The translations under genes were made by a program, and so were the position numbers. 64,000 bases of DNA from Paralvinella palmiformis. Taxonomy: Eukaryota > Annelida > Polychaeta > Terebellida > Alvinellidae. The DNA lies in contig JAODUP010000226.1 in assembly GCA_025642065.1 (NCBI GenBank), forward strand, positions 192,001 to 256,000. Reading direction: 5' to 3'. The notes under the pieces were generated by a model. It saw only the letters and a program-made list of their open reading frames with translations. It made no database searches and was not told the origin of the DNA. Below, in pieces: positions 22,906-34,500 of the stretch (position 1 is the stretch's first letter; each line of letters opens with the position of its first letter).

Positions 22906-23331
22906 TGGATTCTCTCCAATTGATGTTTTATTTTACAATGTATGTGTGTGATAGACATGATCATGTTTTAAACAATGTTATAGTCGGTTCCTTACTTATG
23001 CTGTTATTCAGGGAATATTTTTTTAAACCCTGGGGTTGCGAGTATATGTTAGTCAAGCTATTTACACATGCCTTTTAATATCGCTGTACATCACAAGTAT
23101 ACTATTATGTTATATAATAATAAGAGACTGTGTGCTGCAGTCGCGGTAGTAATTGTGACACCCCGCGTCTGCAATCAGTCCTTCACGTTGATCCTCAGCC
23201 AATGTGCCTTGTCGTGGTCACGTTGCCGTAAGCAATGGAGTTCTCTCGCTGTGGGTCCGGGTTCTGCCTGCTTGAGGTCGGCACGTGTTGTTCCCAACAG
23301 GTTTGTGCAGCACCTTACTAGTCGGGGTTTG

Positions 23332-23370
23332 TAGGGTTGTGAGCCAATAAAGGGTTGTGAGCCAATAAAG
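23332..23370. repeat. 18-bp tandem duplication within LINE
   Basis: GGGTTGTGAGCCAATAAA occurs twice in direct succession. It adds six codons in frame to the minus-strand LINE C-terminus (FIGSQP repeated). Confidence 0.9.
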
Positions 23371-24952
23371 GCGAAGTCTAAGGCCATCTGAGCGGGCGGG
23401 TCAGGGTCCATGCGTAGGACATGGGCTACCATTGACCATCTCTGCTTTGCGACCTTTGAGGAGAGGGGTTCTTCATTACATAGCTTGTACAATGCCTGGT
23501 TGCTGATAAGGCTTTTTGGCCAGCGGTGACCTATGATGGTACGGAAGTGTATGCGGTGGCTTGCATCCAGCTTATTAAGCATGGCTTTCGGTACTGCCCA
23601 GCTGTTGCAGTTGTAGAGCATGCTTGATACGCAGTATGCATTGTAGAGATGGAGTCTTGTCTTCAGCGGGATCTTGGTTCGCCGACTCCAGAATTTCCGT
23701 AACAAATGGAATGTTACGTTGCCGTGTATGCAGCTGGCTGTGATATCTGTAGTGCTGCACAGTACAGTATCCTGCCTAGGGTCTTGTTCTTGATCCAGCT
23801 CTCATTGCCAAGGAGAACCTTGCCATGCGAATCTATTTCCGTGGCTTCTGCAAGGTATATATGACTAAACTCTGTCTTCGTCTCGTTCATGAACAGATTG
23901 TGGACTTTCAGTTTCTCTGCTGCTACTGGAGATGGTCCAGTTGTTTCTTTTCTTCGTCCAGGAAGTCAACATCGTCTGCATATTCCATTTCAGTGGCAGA
24001 CCTAGTCTGAAGACTGGTTGGTTGGACCTGTCTCGGACGGATGACAGTACAGCAACGAGCTAGCAGGCGAAAAGGACTGGTGAGAGGCTGTCGCCCTGGG
24101 TGAGATCATATTGAGGTTTCGAATGAGTCCGACAGCTCGTTTTTCACGCGAACCCTTAGCTTCGTCCTTGCTAATAGTGCTCTTACTAGTCTTAGTTCAT
24201 CATCGTTGCAGCCTGCTTGTAGTAGGACATCTAGGATGCGTTTCCGCTTGGTGGTATCGAAGGCTCGCGACATATCAATGCCCATCTTGTGGAAGTCCCA
24301 TTTCCTTGTCATCACCACTGAGATAAGCATACGTTGTGCCCATACAATGTCTGCGCAGCTCTTGCCTCTTGAAACCTCTTTGGTAGGGTCCGGTGAAGCA
24401 GTCGATCTTGTCTCTGATGCGGCGTAGAGTGATGATGAACAGGATTTGTCTTATGCTGTTCAGCAGGACTATTGGCCGTAGGTTGACTGGTGGACCGGGG
24501 GAGGGGGGTTCTTTGGCTTGGGCAGGGTGATAGGTGTTCCTTCTCCTAGCGTCTCTACGGGCAGGTGGTGTTCGAACGATGAATTGATGATTTTGACCAG
24601 TGGGCGGGAGACAATATTTTGTGAGTGCTTGAAGAGTTCTCTGTTGATGTCGTCTGGACCTGCGGCATGGCCATTTTGGAGTGTGGTGATGGCGGTCTTA
24701 ACTTCCTCCTCTGTTATAGGGGTCTGGAGGGGCCGTTGAATGCTCTCAAACAGCTGGAACCAGTTTTTGGTGGCTCTTGCCTTGCCTTTGTCCGTTCCCA
24801 TAAGGTTGCCATCGGATGTCATGGACAATGATGGGCGGGGTGTGTTTCGTTGAGCGGAGCTGCACGGAACATCTTACGACAGTCATCGGTTGAGGTGATT
24901 TAGTCTGCCAGGGCGTCTGCCTCTTCCACAGCAACTTCTTTCAACCTTTTGG

Positions 24953-25014
24953 ATATGAGACGCAAGATGTTGCGCTCTTTCCGATATGAGACGCAAGATG
25001 TTGCGCTCTTTCCG
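24953..25014. repeat. 31-bp tandem duplication within LINE
   Basis: A unit starting GATATGAGACGCAAGATGTT and ending GCGCTCTTTCC is repeated head to tail within the endonuclease-RT linker of the minus-strand LINE. A 31-base step is not a multiple of three, so it shifts the frame. Confidence 0.9.
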
Positions 25015-26282
25015 AAAGGTAATGCGGTCTTCACCTTTGCCATGTTGGTAGATCCTAAGCCTCAGTGTCTTTTGTTGTTCTGATAGCTGGGTGACTGTGG
25101 GATCTGTTGTATGCTGTTCCCTCTTTTGAGCTCTCCGACCGTCTTTGCTGCTGAAGTTTTCATATAATCATTTGGATCCTGGCTCAGGTGGTGTTTGGTC
25201 AGTGTGTTGTGCATGATATGGCTGTTGTACTGAAGGGTCTTTACAGAGCTTGTCAATGTCAGTGCGTGCCTGGCCTGCGCCTTTGGGGAAGTCTGTCCAT
25301 CATGAGCCATGTGATAACGGGTCTGTGGTCCGAGTTCAAGTCAGTGCCTCCATAAGAGCGCGAGTCCTTGGGTATTGCAATAGCATTCTTCTGGCTTAGT
25401 AAATACTGCCTTGGTGACCTTGGAGTCTGTCGCTCGTTTGCTATCAGCGATATGGCCCGTCCGTGTTGTTCGGTGTCTACATGGGTGTTTGAAGGCTGTG
25501 TTGCTTACGAAGGGTCCGTTGGTTGATAGGAAGTCGAGCAGTGTATCATGCCGTATGAGCCCCAGCCTCATCGGGGTGAGCTTTCCCAGCTTGGAATTGA
25601 AATCACTATGAAATGAAGAGCTTCCATCTAGCAGGGATGCTCATCACGGAAGTAATTTATGCATAGAAGTTGTCAAAGAGGGTTGGGTTCTCTGTTGTGC
25701 GTTCGCTGGTGGGACCATAGGTATTGACCACATGGCATTTCAATTGTGGTCCGTTTCTTGTGGAGAGTGTGAAATCTAGTATGGAGACCCGATCACTTAT
25801 TTGCTTGTATGAATTGGTGCGGTTGAGAAGTATTGGACTAATGACAACGCCTAGACCTCGATGTGAAACTTCTTTCTGTTCCACGAGTACTAGCTTGTGT
25901 CCCGACTGAAGTGTCTGTTCCCATTTATCTTTGGTTATTATATCCCATATGGCCGAGTATCTGTTGTAATGAACATTGTATTCTATGCTATATATCTGTT
26001 TTACATTACCGGTATATTATGTCCAATGTGCTATTGCTGTATATATTTTAATGTATTTACTATACTGCTATTTTTCTCCATTTATGGAGGCTGAAATAAA
26101 TAAATAACATGTGTACATTATAAAATTGAAAATAATTACCTACTTATTTAATGTGTGTGTGCGCGCGCGCGTGCTTTAAAACATTTATTTTTACCAAATT
26201 ATACATTTCATAATTATGACTATATGATGTAATATATTGTTGCTTGCTTTTATAACAATGAAAGTTTTACTAGTATAATTCA

Positions 26283-26760
26283 ATATATATATATATATAT
26301 ATATATGTTACAGTTAATCTGTATAATCAGGTATAATATGTGTATTACCCGAAATTTTCACCTAACATGTATTAAATCTGTTAACAATAGATGTATTATC
26401 TGAATATTTCAGGCAATATACATATCAGACATGGGGTCAATTCCATTTTGTCAATTCCAAATAAAATTTATCAATTCCAAATTTTCCGATTCCAATTTTT
26501 ACCAACTGTTTTTACTATGAGTAGGTACTCAGCATTGTCATGGAATAACTATTTCTGAAGAAAAAAATGAACTGGTAAATTAATTTGTGGATTTAATATT
26601 TTTGTAGGAAACTTCAATTCCAATTCAAAATTTATCAATTCCAATTCCATTTTTTTTAAATAATTCCATCAATTCCAATTCTAGAATTGACCCCATGTCT
26701 GATACATATTACCTGAATATACAGATTAACTGTAACATATATATATATAACTGTAACATA
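26283..26760. mobile_element. MITE with TIRs GTTACAGTTAATCTGTATA, (TA)n-flanked, host of a nested hAT MITE
   Basis: GTTACAGTTAATCTGTATA at 26309-26327 and its reverse complement at 26718-26736 form terminal inverted repeats extending about 30 bp (to CAGGTAATA). Both are bordered by TA arrays. Removing the nested 276-bp hAT MITE leaves an element of about 150 bp. TA-array flanks suggest TA target preference; the superfamily is unknown. Confidence 0.8.
26426..26701. mobile_element. hAT-type MITE, 276 bp, intact TIRs and 8-bp TSD
   Basis: It begins CAGACATGGGGTCAATTC and ends GAATTGACCCCATGTCTG, flanked by ATACATAT at 26418-26425 and 26702-26709. The interior is a series of AATTCCAATTC-like subterminal repeats. 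CAG/CTG ends with 8-bp duplications define hAT elements. A second copy lies at 1-210. The first 15 bases match the left end of the 3.7-kb element at 43667. Confidence 0.95.
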
Positions 26761-27129
26761 TATATATATATATGCAAACCAACAAATCACATAAGCAGTA
26801 ATTCATTATTAGTAAGAACAACGAATTAGCACATGTATATAAACTTGTGTTTCCCAGAATACAACTTATTTACTCTAAACATTACTCCAATTATTCTGGA
26901 TTGCTTAGTCTTCACAGGTTGTATATGGTGCTTTCACGCAGTTAATTACGTAGTTTATTATTATTACACAAAGACTGTTTTATATTAATTGCTATTTTGT
27001 AATATTTTTCCACACAATAATTCATTATCTAATATGTTTTGTTGTTATGTTTTCTAAAAAAATGTAACTATAAACTTCAAAAATAGTTTTTGTTTACATT
27101 TATAATATATTAATATAATAATAATATAA

Positions 27130-27345
27130 TATGTGACATTTATATAGCACCCTATTCAGCTAGAAGCTGCTCTAATGCGCTTTACAATATTATTATCCCT
27201 GATTCAGCACATATCTCAACTCCCAAGGGATAATACAATGCATGCTGCCATTATAGGTGCAAAGCATTACTGAACACACACATAGCTATCGCGTCCTGTC
27301 AGGTACGAGTCCTACACTCCAAACTAACTGCGCTATCACAGCTCA
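27130..27345 (-). mobile_element. tRNA-derived SINE (type C), minus orientation
   Basis: The head on the minus strand, GAGCTGTGATAGCGCAGTTA, matches the plus-strand copy at 40933. The body contains GCCATTATAGG and CCTGACAGGACGCGATAGCT in reverse. The tail ends with TGTGACATTTATATAGC at the left. Confidence 0.8.
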
Positions 27346-28598
27346 ATATGAGAAGTATGATATATGAAGTATAACATATCAATACATAAAAGAAACAATG
27401 AGACAATATGCAAATGTTAGTAAATTGAATTAATCATAATCCAAAACTGGATTAAATATAATCTGTAGATAAATGTTAAAACTTGTGCCAGAATTTAGAT
27501 TTATTAATTTAATTATTTTGTTTGCATCCATTTTTCCATACATGACTTATATTCTCACACTTTTTTCATTCATCATATAATTCATCATTCTAGTTTCATT
27601 TGACTGTCATGAATGTAATTATCTCAGTTACATAGCTGCAAGAGCTCAACCTGCTGTACATTTTCCATATTACAATCAGATATGCAAATTTTAGTACGAG
27701 AAATTGTTACATTCACTACTGACAAACCATTTCAAATAGCTTTTATTGACCTCATATGAAATTGGTATGGAGGGTGGTCTGTATTTGATTACCCACGACT
27801 TGTTTAAGAGATCAAAACAAATAATTACACATATACATCATATCACCAACAGTCATCTAAATAATACAGTTATGAGTCCCTGAACAGATACAAACCTTTC
27901 AATTACTCTGAACTAAAAAACATCGTCCAAAGGAAATCCAACACAAGTTATCATCAAAATAAATTAATATAAATATTGAAGAATGATGATTGCACATAAA
28001 CATTTATTATTAAAATATGGAAACAATTAATTTACATTATATAACTTTGTGGTCCAATTCGTAATGGAATCATTATGGATCGACAATAGTATATTCCACC
28101 AATGACTGAATACAATGTAAATATTGTAGGTTCAGTGTCTGGATATCACCAAGACTAACAACTTGCCATTCATCCCAGATGAATAATGATTAATTACTGA
28201 TTACTAACACAATAACGAAGTGTTTGAAAATAAACAATGATTCAAACTTATAATGATTACATGTAAACATGATGAACTGTCAAAATTTAAACAAATCAGC
28301 ATTTCAAATGATAATGATTACTGTAATACTGAGAAGGAAGATGGAAACAATATCAGGTCAAATATTTCCAGATGTATATGTAAAATGAAGCAAAATATTA
28401 TATTAATGCCCAACATCAGATAAGCACCTTTTCACCAATACATCATTTAAGTAAAAAGGGAAAGTCATAATTGAGCAACTGTTCAAAGTTTAGGTAGGCA
28501 GTAACACAATAACACATTATCATTCAGACATACAATTAAAATATGTATGCGCACACGCACACACAAGCTTATTACACATGTTTTTACACATAAGACAA

Positions 28599-31500
28599 CT
28601 AGATCTTGGCAATTCTCACCATTTCAATGTATAAATAAGAAGCATCAAATTTCTCCTTGAAGTACTGTGATGTGAATCTTTCCAAAACATCCACGTTATA
28701 ACTTGAACCTTAAAAAGGATATAAATTAGATACAACTAGAGTACAGTACAAAAAATTGTGTATTGAATATCAGCTCAAGATCTCTTTTGAATTCCTTAAT
28801 TAACACTGAAAATATTTATTAGTTACCGGTACTTAGAACCCATTACACTCCATTGTTGTAAGAACTTCATGTGATATTACAGCCAAAATGTATTTTACAA
28901 AACTGAAATATACTTAAAGTAACTCAATATTTTTAAACTCAATCTATACATAATTGTGTTAATTATAAGATTTATTCATATACACTGATTCCATATTTTT
29001 AGCTATATTAATAATTACAATTTTTTATAAATGATCAATGTCAGAGTTATACATATTGAAGAAGCCGTCTGCTGATTAAACTAAAACTGTTACCCGAGGC
29101 TATATAAATAACCTGAAATGAATAACTTCATCTATTAATGTTCAAAATAATCAGCTCGGTAAACAAATTATATCTTTATTCTTTTAAATGAAAACCATCT
29201 TGAAATTTGATATCTCACAAAAACACTGTTACAAATCAAACCATTGGCTTTAAATATCTTCTAACAACTATATACCTTTAATTATCATGAATATTTGCAT
29301 TGAACAATAATTAATGTACTCAATTTATATTTATTAGAAGCTTAATTCCTTATTTTGTTTAGATTCATTTTAATATATAACAACCAACGTGATAATTTTA
29401 TTTGCAATATTACTAAATTTAAATTAGCATTGAACTGTTATTTTAATAAGACTAGATTTTTACACTTCAATCAGGTTTAAAATTTCAACCAAATTAACAG
29501 TCATAGCTACTAGAGGGCACACTTTATTCATGACACAACCAACTAAAATGGTATTTTAAATCAATAAAATATTGTTAGATTTATAATGATGTTTATTAAC
29601 TCGATTAGCTACCAGTAACTTGAGATAAACAATATCTGAAAGTAATGATGGACATGAAATACTTTAGACTTAAACTTTGAGTACCCCTTCCCCCCCCCCA
29701 TCTTAGGAGTTATTTACCGGTATACAATTAAATTAAAACATCCTCTAAAGATGCGTTTAATTAAAACGGTTTCCATGCGATTCTTTACTAATTACATTAT
29801 GTTATGTATAAACTACCTGTATTTCAATAATTTCCAAATAAACTGAAAGATGATATTCAATACACTTATCATTTACACAAAAGATTGTATGTAATCTTAA
29901 ACACATTCTCTGTAGAAAATATATTTGTATAAATGACCACAAAACAGTAATTCCTTGTCACTAGAATGTCATTAATGGTATTAATGTGTCATGTTTATTA
30001 TATGCAAAATAAGAAATTACTAAATAAATATATTAAAACTATACATACCAAAATTCTTCTGTATTGTTTCCAGTGGAACAATGAAAGGTGGATCTGGAGA
30101 AATGTATTAAAATAAATAAATAAACTAAGCAAAAATTAGTAAACCAAGGAAACTATGTTTGTCTTTCCTTAACCAATAAAGGCTATGGGTCTACTGGACT
30201 TTACTCATTTAATCTTACATGGACTTACACAATCAGAACCTGAATAAACAATATCTTGAACCAAAACAATATTCATTTATAGCTAAAAGTGATACTGTGT
30301 TACTTTCAGATTGCAGTCCACCTCCTCCACAACTAAGTCACCATCACTCACAACATGTACCTCATAAAGCAACCGAGTCACCATCAATCACAACACGTAC
30401 CTCATAAAACAACCAAGTCACCATCACTCACAACACGTAGCTCATACAGCAATCTGGTCCCCATCACTTATTACATGTACCTCATAAAACAACTAACTCA
30501 CCAACACTCACAACCTGTACCATGTTGAGCAACGAAGTCACCATCACTCACAACTTATACCTCTCAGAGCAGCCACATCGTCATCAATCATAACATATAC
30601 CTCATACAGCATCACAGTCGTCATCACTCATAACACATACCTCACAAAACAAATAACCATAAATGTCCTGCAAGCAACAAGGACCGTTAAAACAGACTGT
30701 TATTTATGTGTTAATGTTTTATTGTATCATATTTTAAAGCCATTATTTTTCAAAGTAAAGTGGACCATTATTTGCCAGAACTGACTTAATTTAGTTTTAT
30801 ACTGTACTTTCTTTTCCATTCCCTTTGTATATGCAGAATAATTCTAACTACAAAATGAAAATATGTTAGATAATGCAATTTAAACTGGCATTTTAGAAAA
30901 TATTAAAATTTAATGTTTTAGATAGAATTAAGATTTCTGCTAACCAGTTCAGTTGATAACAATATGTTTCTGACGACTAAAACGTGCTTAAGTTGATATA
31001 CAAAAAAGGCAGTACATACTTGGTTTTCCTGGATGGGCATAATCAAATAACTCCACAATATATTGACAACTTGGAGCCATCAGTGATTCAACAGTGATGT
31101 GATACCTAAATGTAGTTTAAATGTGTTAAACTATTCATCTCACTGGGTAGGCTCGAGTTTAATTATAATAAATCGTAAATAAACAGTTAATTATTATTAT
31201 AGTATAACAGTAATTGATAACACTGAATCTGAACTATTTATATATTATTTAATAACATATTGTTTGGAGTGAAATTATTCAGTAAATTATTGAGTCAATG
31301 AGTATGGCGACTTTAACAATACACAGACAGATGTTATCTGTTTTTAGTCGGAGGCTTCTTACAGTGATATCTAAAAGGATACAGCACACCAGTTCTAACA
31401 GGGAGAGGATGTAACAAGAGTGGAACTCTGGTATGTTAAATGAAACAAGAGAGCACACTTTGTTCAAGTCCAATTTCTTACTTTTCCATTAATTCAGGTG

Positions 31501-34500
31501 ACAGTGCAACCATAGCAGCACGATCCCACACTGCATCAAATAAACCCTCCAAGGTACTACAAAACAACAACACTGTATTCCATAAATAGTTAAAAATCAT
31601 ACAGTATTGTACCTTAAATATCATGATAAAAAAAAACTAGGCTTCTTTCCTTCTTTACTCCCCCCATAAAATGCCCCACTGTAATACAGATTATTCTTTT
31701 TTCACAAATAAAACATAAATTGATGTTCAATAAATTATTACTGACTTTGTAAATTCAAAGATGTCGCAACAGTAAAGTCGTATTTTGCCATCAGCACTCT
31801 GCAGGTAAATAAGAAACAGTGCACTATTTATAATAATTATTTTATTTGATATATTTGGCAATACAAATGTACATAAAAAATAATATATATATATATATAT
31901 AACTTTTAGCCACTGTGGTCCTTTTAACTAGATTACAAAATAACAAATGATAAACACTTTACATGATCTGAAGACTATCACAATATAAATCTTTAAAACT
32001 GGTATATATACCAAACAAGACATTTTAACTACTCTTTTAAATTCAAATTTAGGAGTAACAGATTAAAGTTGGTAGCTATTTCGTAAATAGAATCTAGTAT
32101 ATTTAAATCAAATTAGAGCAATATTCTTGACTTTTGGAACAGTAATGTCAAGAAAATTAAGTTGCAGATAAAAAAAGAAACAAGGTTAAACATAATAAAT
32201 AAATATATAACATTAACAAATATGAAAGTCACATGATAAATAAAAATTGCTTCTTTTTTCTACAATGTCACATAAATATCTGGATAACAATTTTATAACT
32301 GAATGTGTACATGTTTTTTAACAGTAGATATATTCTATATAGGTACTCTAAATGCTAAAAATATTGCAAAATACCAATTACAAACACATTACAAACAAAT
32401 TTCAACTTCACAGGAAGTCAGCTAGAGATTTTGTTAATGTCAAACATACCTTATACACTGATCCATTACATTCTGGAACGGGGTTAACTGTATAAGTCAA
32501 GGCCATATCTGAGAAGAACTCCTGCATGCCGATGGATGACACATCTACACCAACTACGGTGTGACCCATATCTGCCAGCCTTAAACAATGAGGACATGCT
32601 GAATAAGGTGTAATTGTAAGTATTTCTGTCAGTACACACAAGTTTCAACTACATAAACATTGTTAACTGATGAAAAATATGATTTAATACTGAAATTCTT
32701 ACCATTTTATTTCAACAGACTTGCCACATAAAGGTATAAAAACTTTAATATGTTCTCTTCCACCAGTCAGCAGATGAATGTTGGAATATAGCCAACTAAA
32801 GATAGAAAACAACTTAATAAAAATCATTCTTACGGGCAAATGACAGAACCTGGATGTGTGTGTGAAATGTTCTTTACTATACTATATAACAGGTGATGTA
32901 ATTACAGGATAGTGGATGAACCAATTATAAATACAATCAGACGTGCAGAAGGCAATCCCTAAAGAAAGGATTTGAATATTTAATGGACACAACACAAGCT
33001 GACAATACAAGGTGTCTCAAAAGTCTATATCTACCTCAGTGACATTGGATTTTTTTCTCTCAAATGCTATGCTATCATATAGATATGTTTCTTTAGTGCA
33101 AATTTGTGTATTTACAAAATGCTAATTGGTTTATGATGAATTATGTTTAATTGTTAAATTTTCCATTCTAGACACATATCACTAATGATGAAGATGAATG
33201 AACAAGTGTTTGTGGTAACATGAGAGATAAAAGGCTTGAAATGTGGTTATGGTAAGTCTAAGGTGTACACTGGTAGAAGAATTAGTGATGTAGTTAAACC
33301 TTGTATTATCAATGCAGTTCAGAAAATAACATCTCAGATGCTGAAGTGTGTTCTGGGAAGCAACTTATTACTTTAAGCTCCGTATTGACACACCGATGGT
33401 TGCCAAATGGAACACTAATTCTTCGCAACATATACTTTGAAATAAATATATTTTCATTTCTTAAACCAGTTTTCGTAATCCCAATTATTTTTCAAAATAG
33501 ATAGTAACTTTTGAGACAGCTTGTACTTTTTCCTCAATTTCTTCTTTAAATTGGAATCTGAAAATGAATTTAGAGTATATATCCATTTATTTCATATACG
33601 TGGAAATGAGTAGTTAGGTAATGTACTTCAGAACAGAGAGTCGCATTGTTCTAACTGAAGATCTGATTTTCTAGTTAAATGGGTCCACACAGAATGTCAC
33701 AATTAGATCTGATTGACTATGGTAATATGCCCATGATATAATCATGTATAAATAAAGCAGCTTCATTCTCATAGATGTTATTAATTTAAAGAATGCTATA
33801 CATTTAAAATGGTGGGTTTATATGACTTTATATAAATTTTATCAATTAATCTCATTGGTAATCCTGTAAAAATATTTTATTTTGTAAAGACCGACTTCCA
33901 ATAACACCATGTAGTAATTATATATGATAGGTAGGTGTATGATAGTAAATTAAAGATTCTTTAGACTCTGCACTGGAAGAAAATTAATGTACTCAATTGA
34001 TTGTAAAAAGAGCTCCCAATATTTTAGTATTTATATGACCTAATAATATTTTTAGAATAGATGCCCATCAAAAGTATATACAAAGAAAATTTGTCATTTG
34101 ATCATTGTCTAAGAAGTCATTAATAGTAAAATTGGTATAAATGATGTTTATACAATTTTTCAAATATAAATACAAAACTGTTAAATCATGATGGCTTGAT
34201 TTTCATTAAAGGTATATAAAAAAAATCATTGGACATTTAGAACAAAAATCATCCAAGCACACTGGTTGTTGTCTTTTGGATTTGAACATTATGTACATGC
34301 TATATACTATGTCATACATCATAAACAATAAATCCTTAAATACATTTAGATAAGAATATAAAAACAACAAGTAAACAAATAACTTTTTTTAATAAAATAA
34401 AATACATTACATGTGCAGGGCACAAAATATCAGTAATTGAAAAACTCTATTTAATTTCATTTCAACATTTTTATGTGACTATTACCATATATACTCGCAT

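Larger units (their letters stand above)
23160..25910 (-). mobile_element. Non-LTR retrotransposon with endonuclease and RT, decayed
   Basis: Minus-strand order: endonuclease (SHRGLGVVISPILLNRT, VVNTYGPTSERT at 25700-25880), then HDTLLDFLSTNGPFVSNTAF (25500), a coiled linker, RT (AAGPDDINRELFKH at 24660, EGTPITLPKPKNP, GIDMSRAFDTTKRKRILDVL at 24250, EYADDVDFLDE at 23975) and the C-terminal segment VSSMLYNCNSWAVPKAMLNK with LDASHRIHFRTIIGHRWP (23500-23620). The catalytic YADD is intact but several stops and frame changes break the frame. The endonuclease-RT layout suggests an RTE-like or related clade; I cannot place it further. Confidence 0.9.
25920..28598. other. 3' flank of TPMT; MITEs and a SINE, no gene
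   Basis: AT-rich DNA holding the nested MITE pair (26283-26760), a short GT/GC run (26152-26171) and a minus-strand type-C SINE (27130-27345). The last 1.2 kb before the TPMT stop shows no feature. Confidence 0.55.

Noticed and set aside
30330..30650. CRISPR-like array
   Set aside because: The units are contiguous diverged tandem repeats with no unique spacers, and this is an animal intron.
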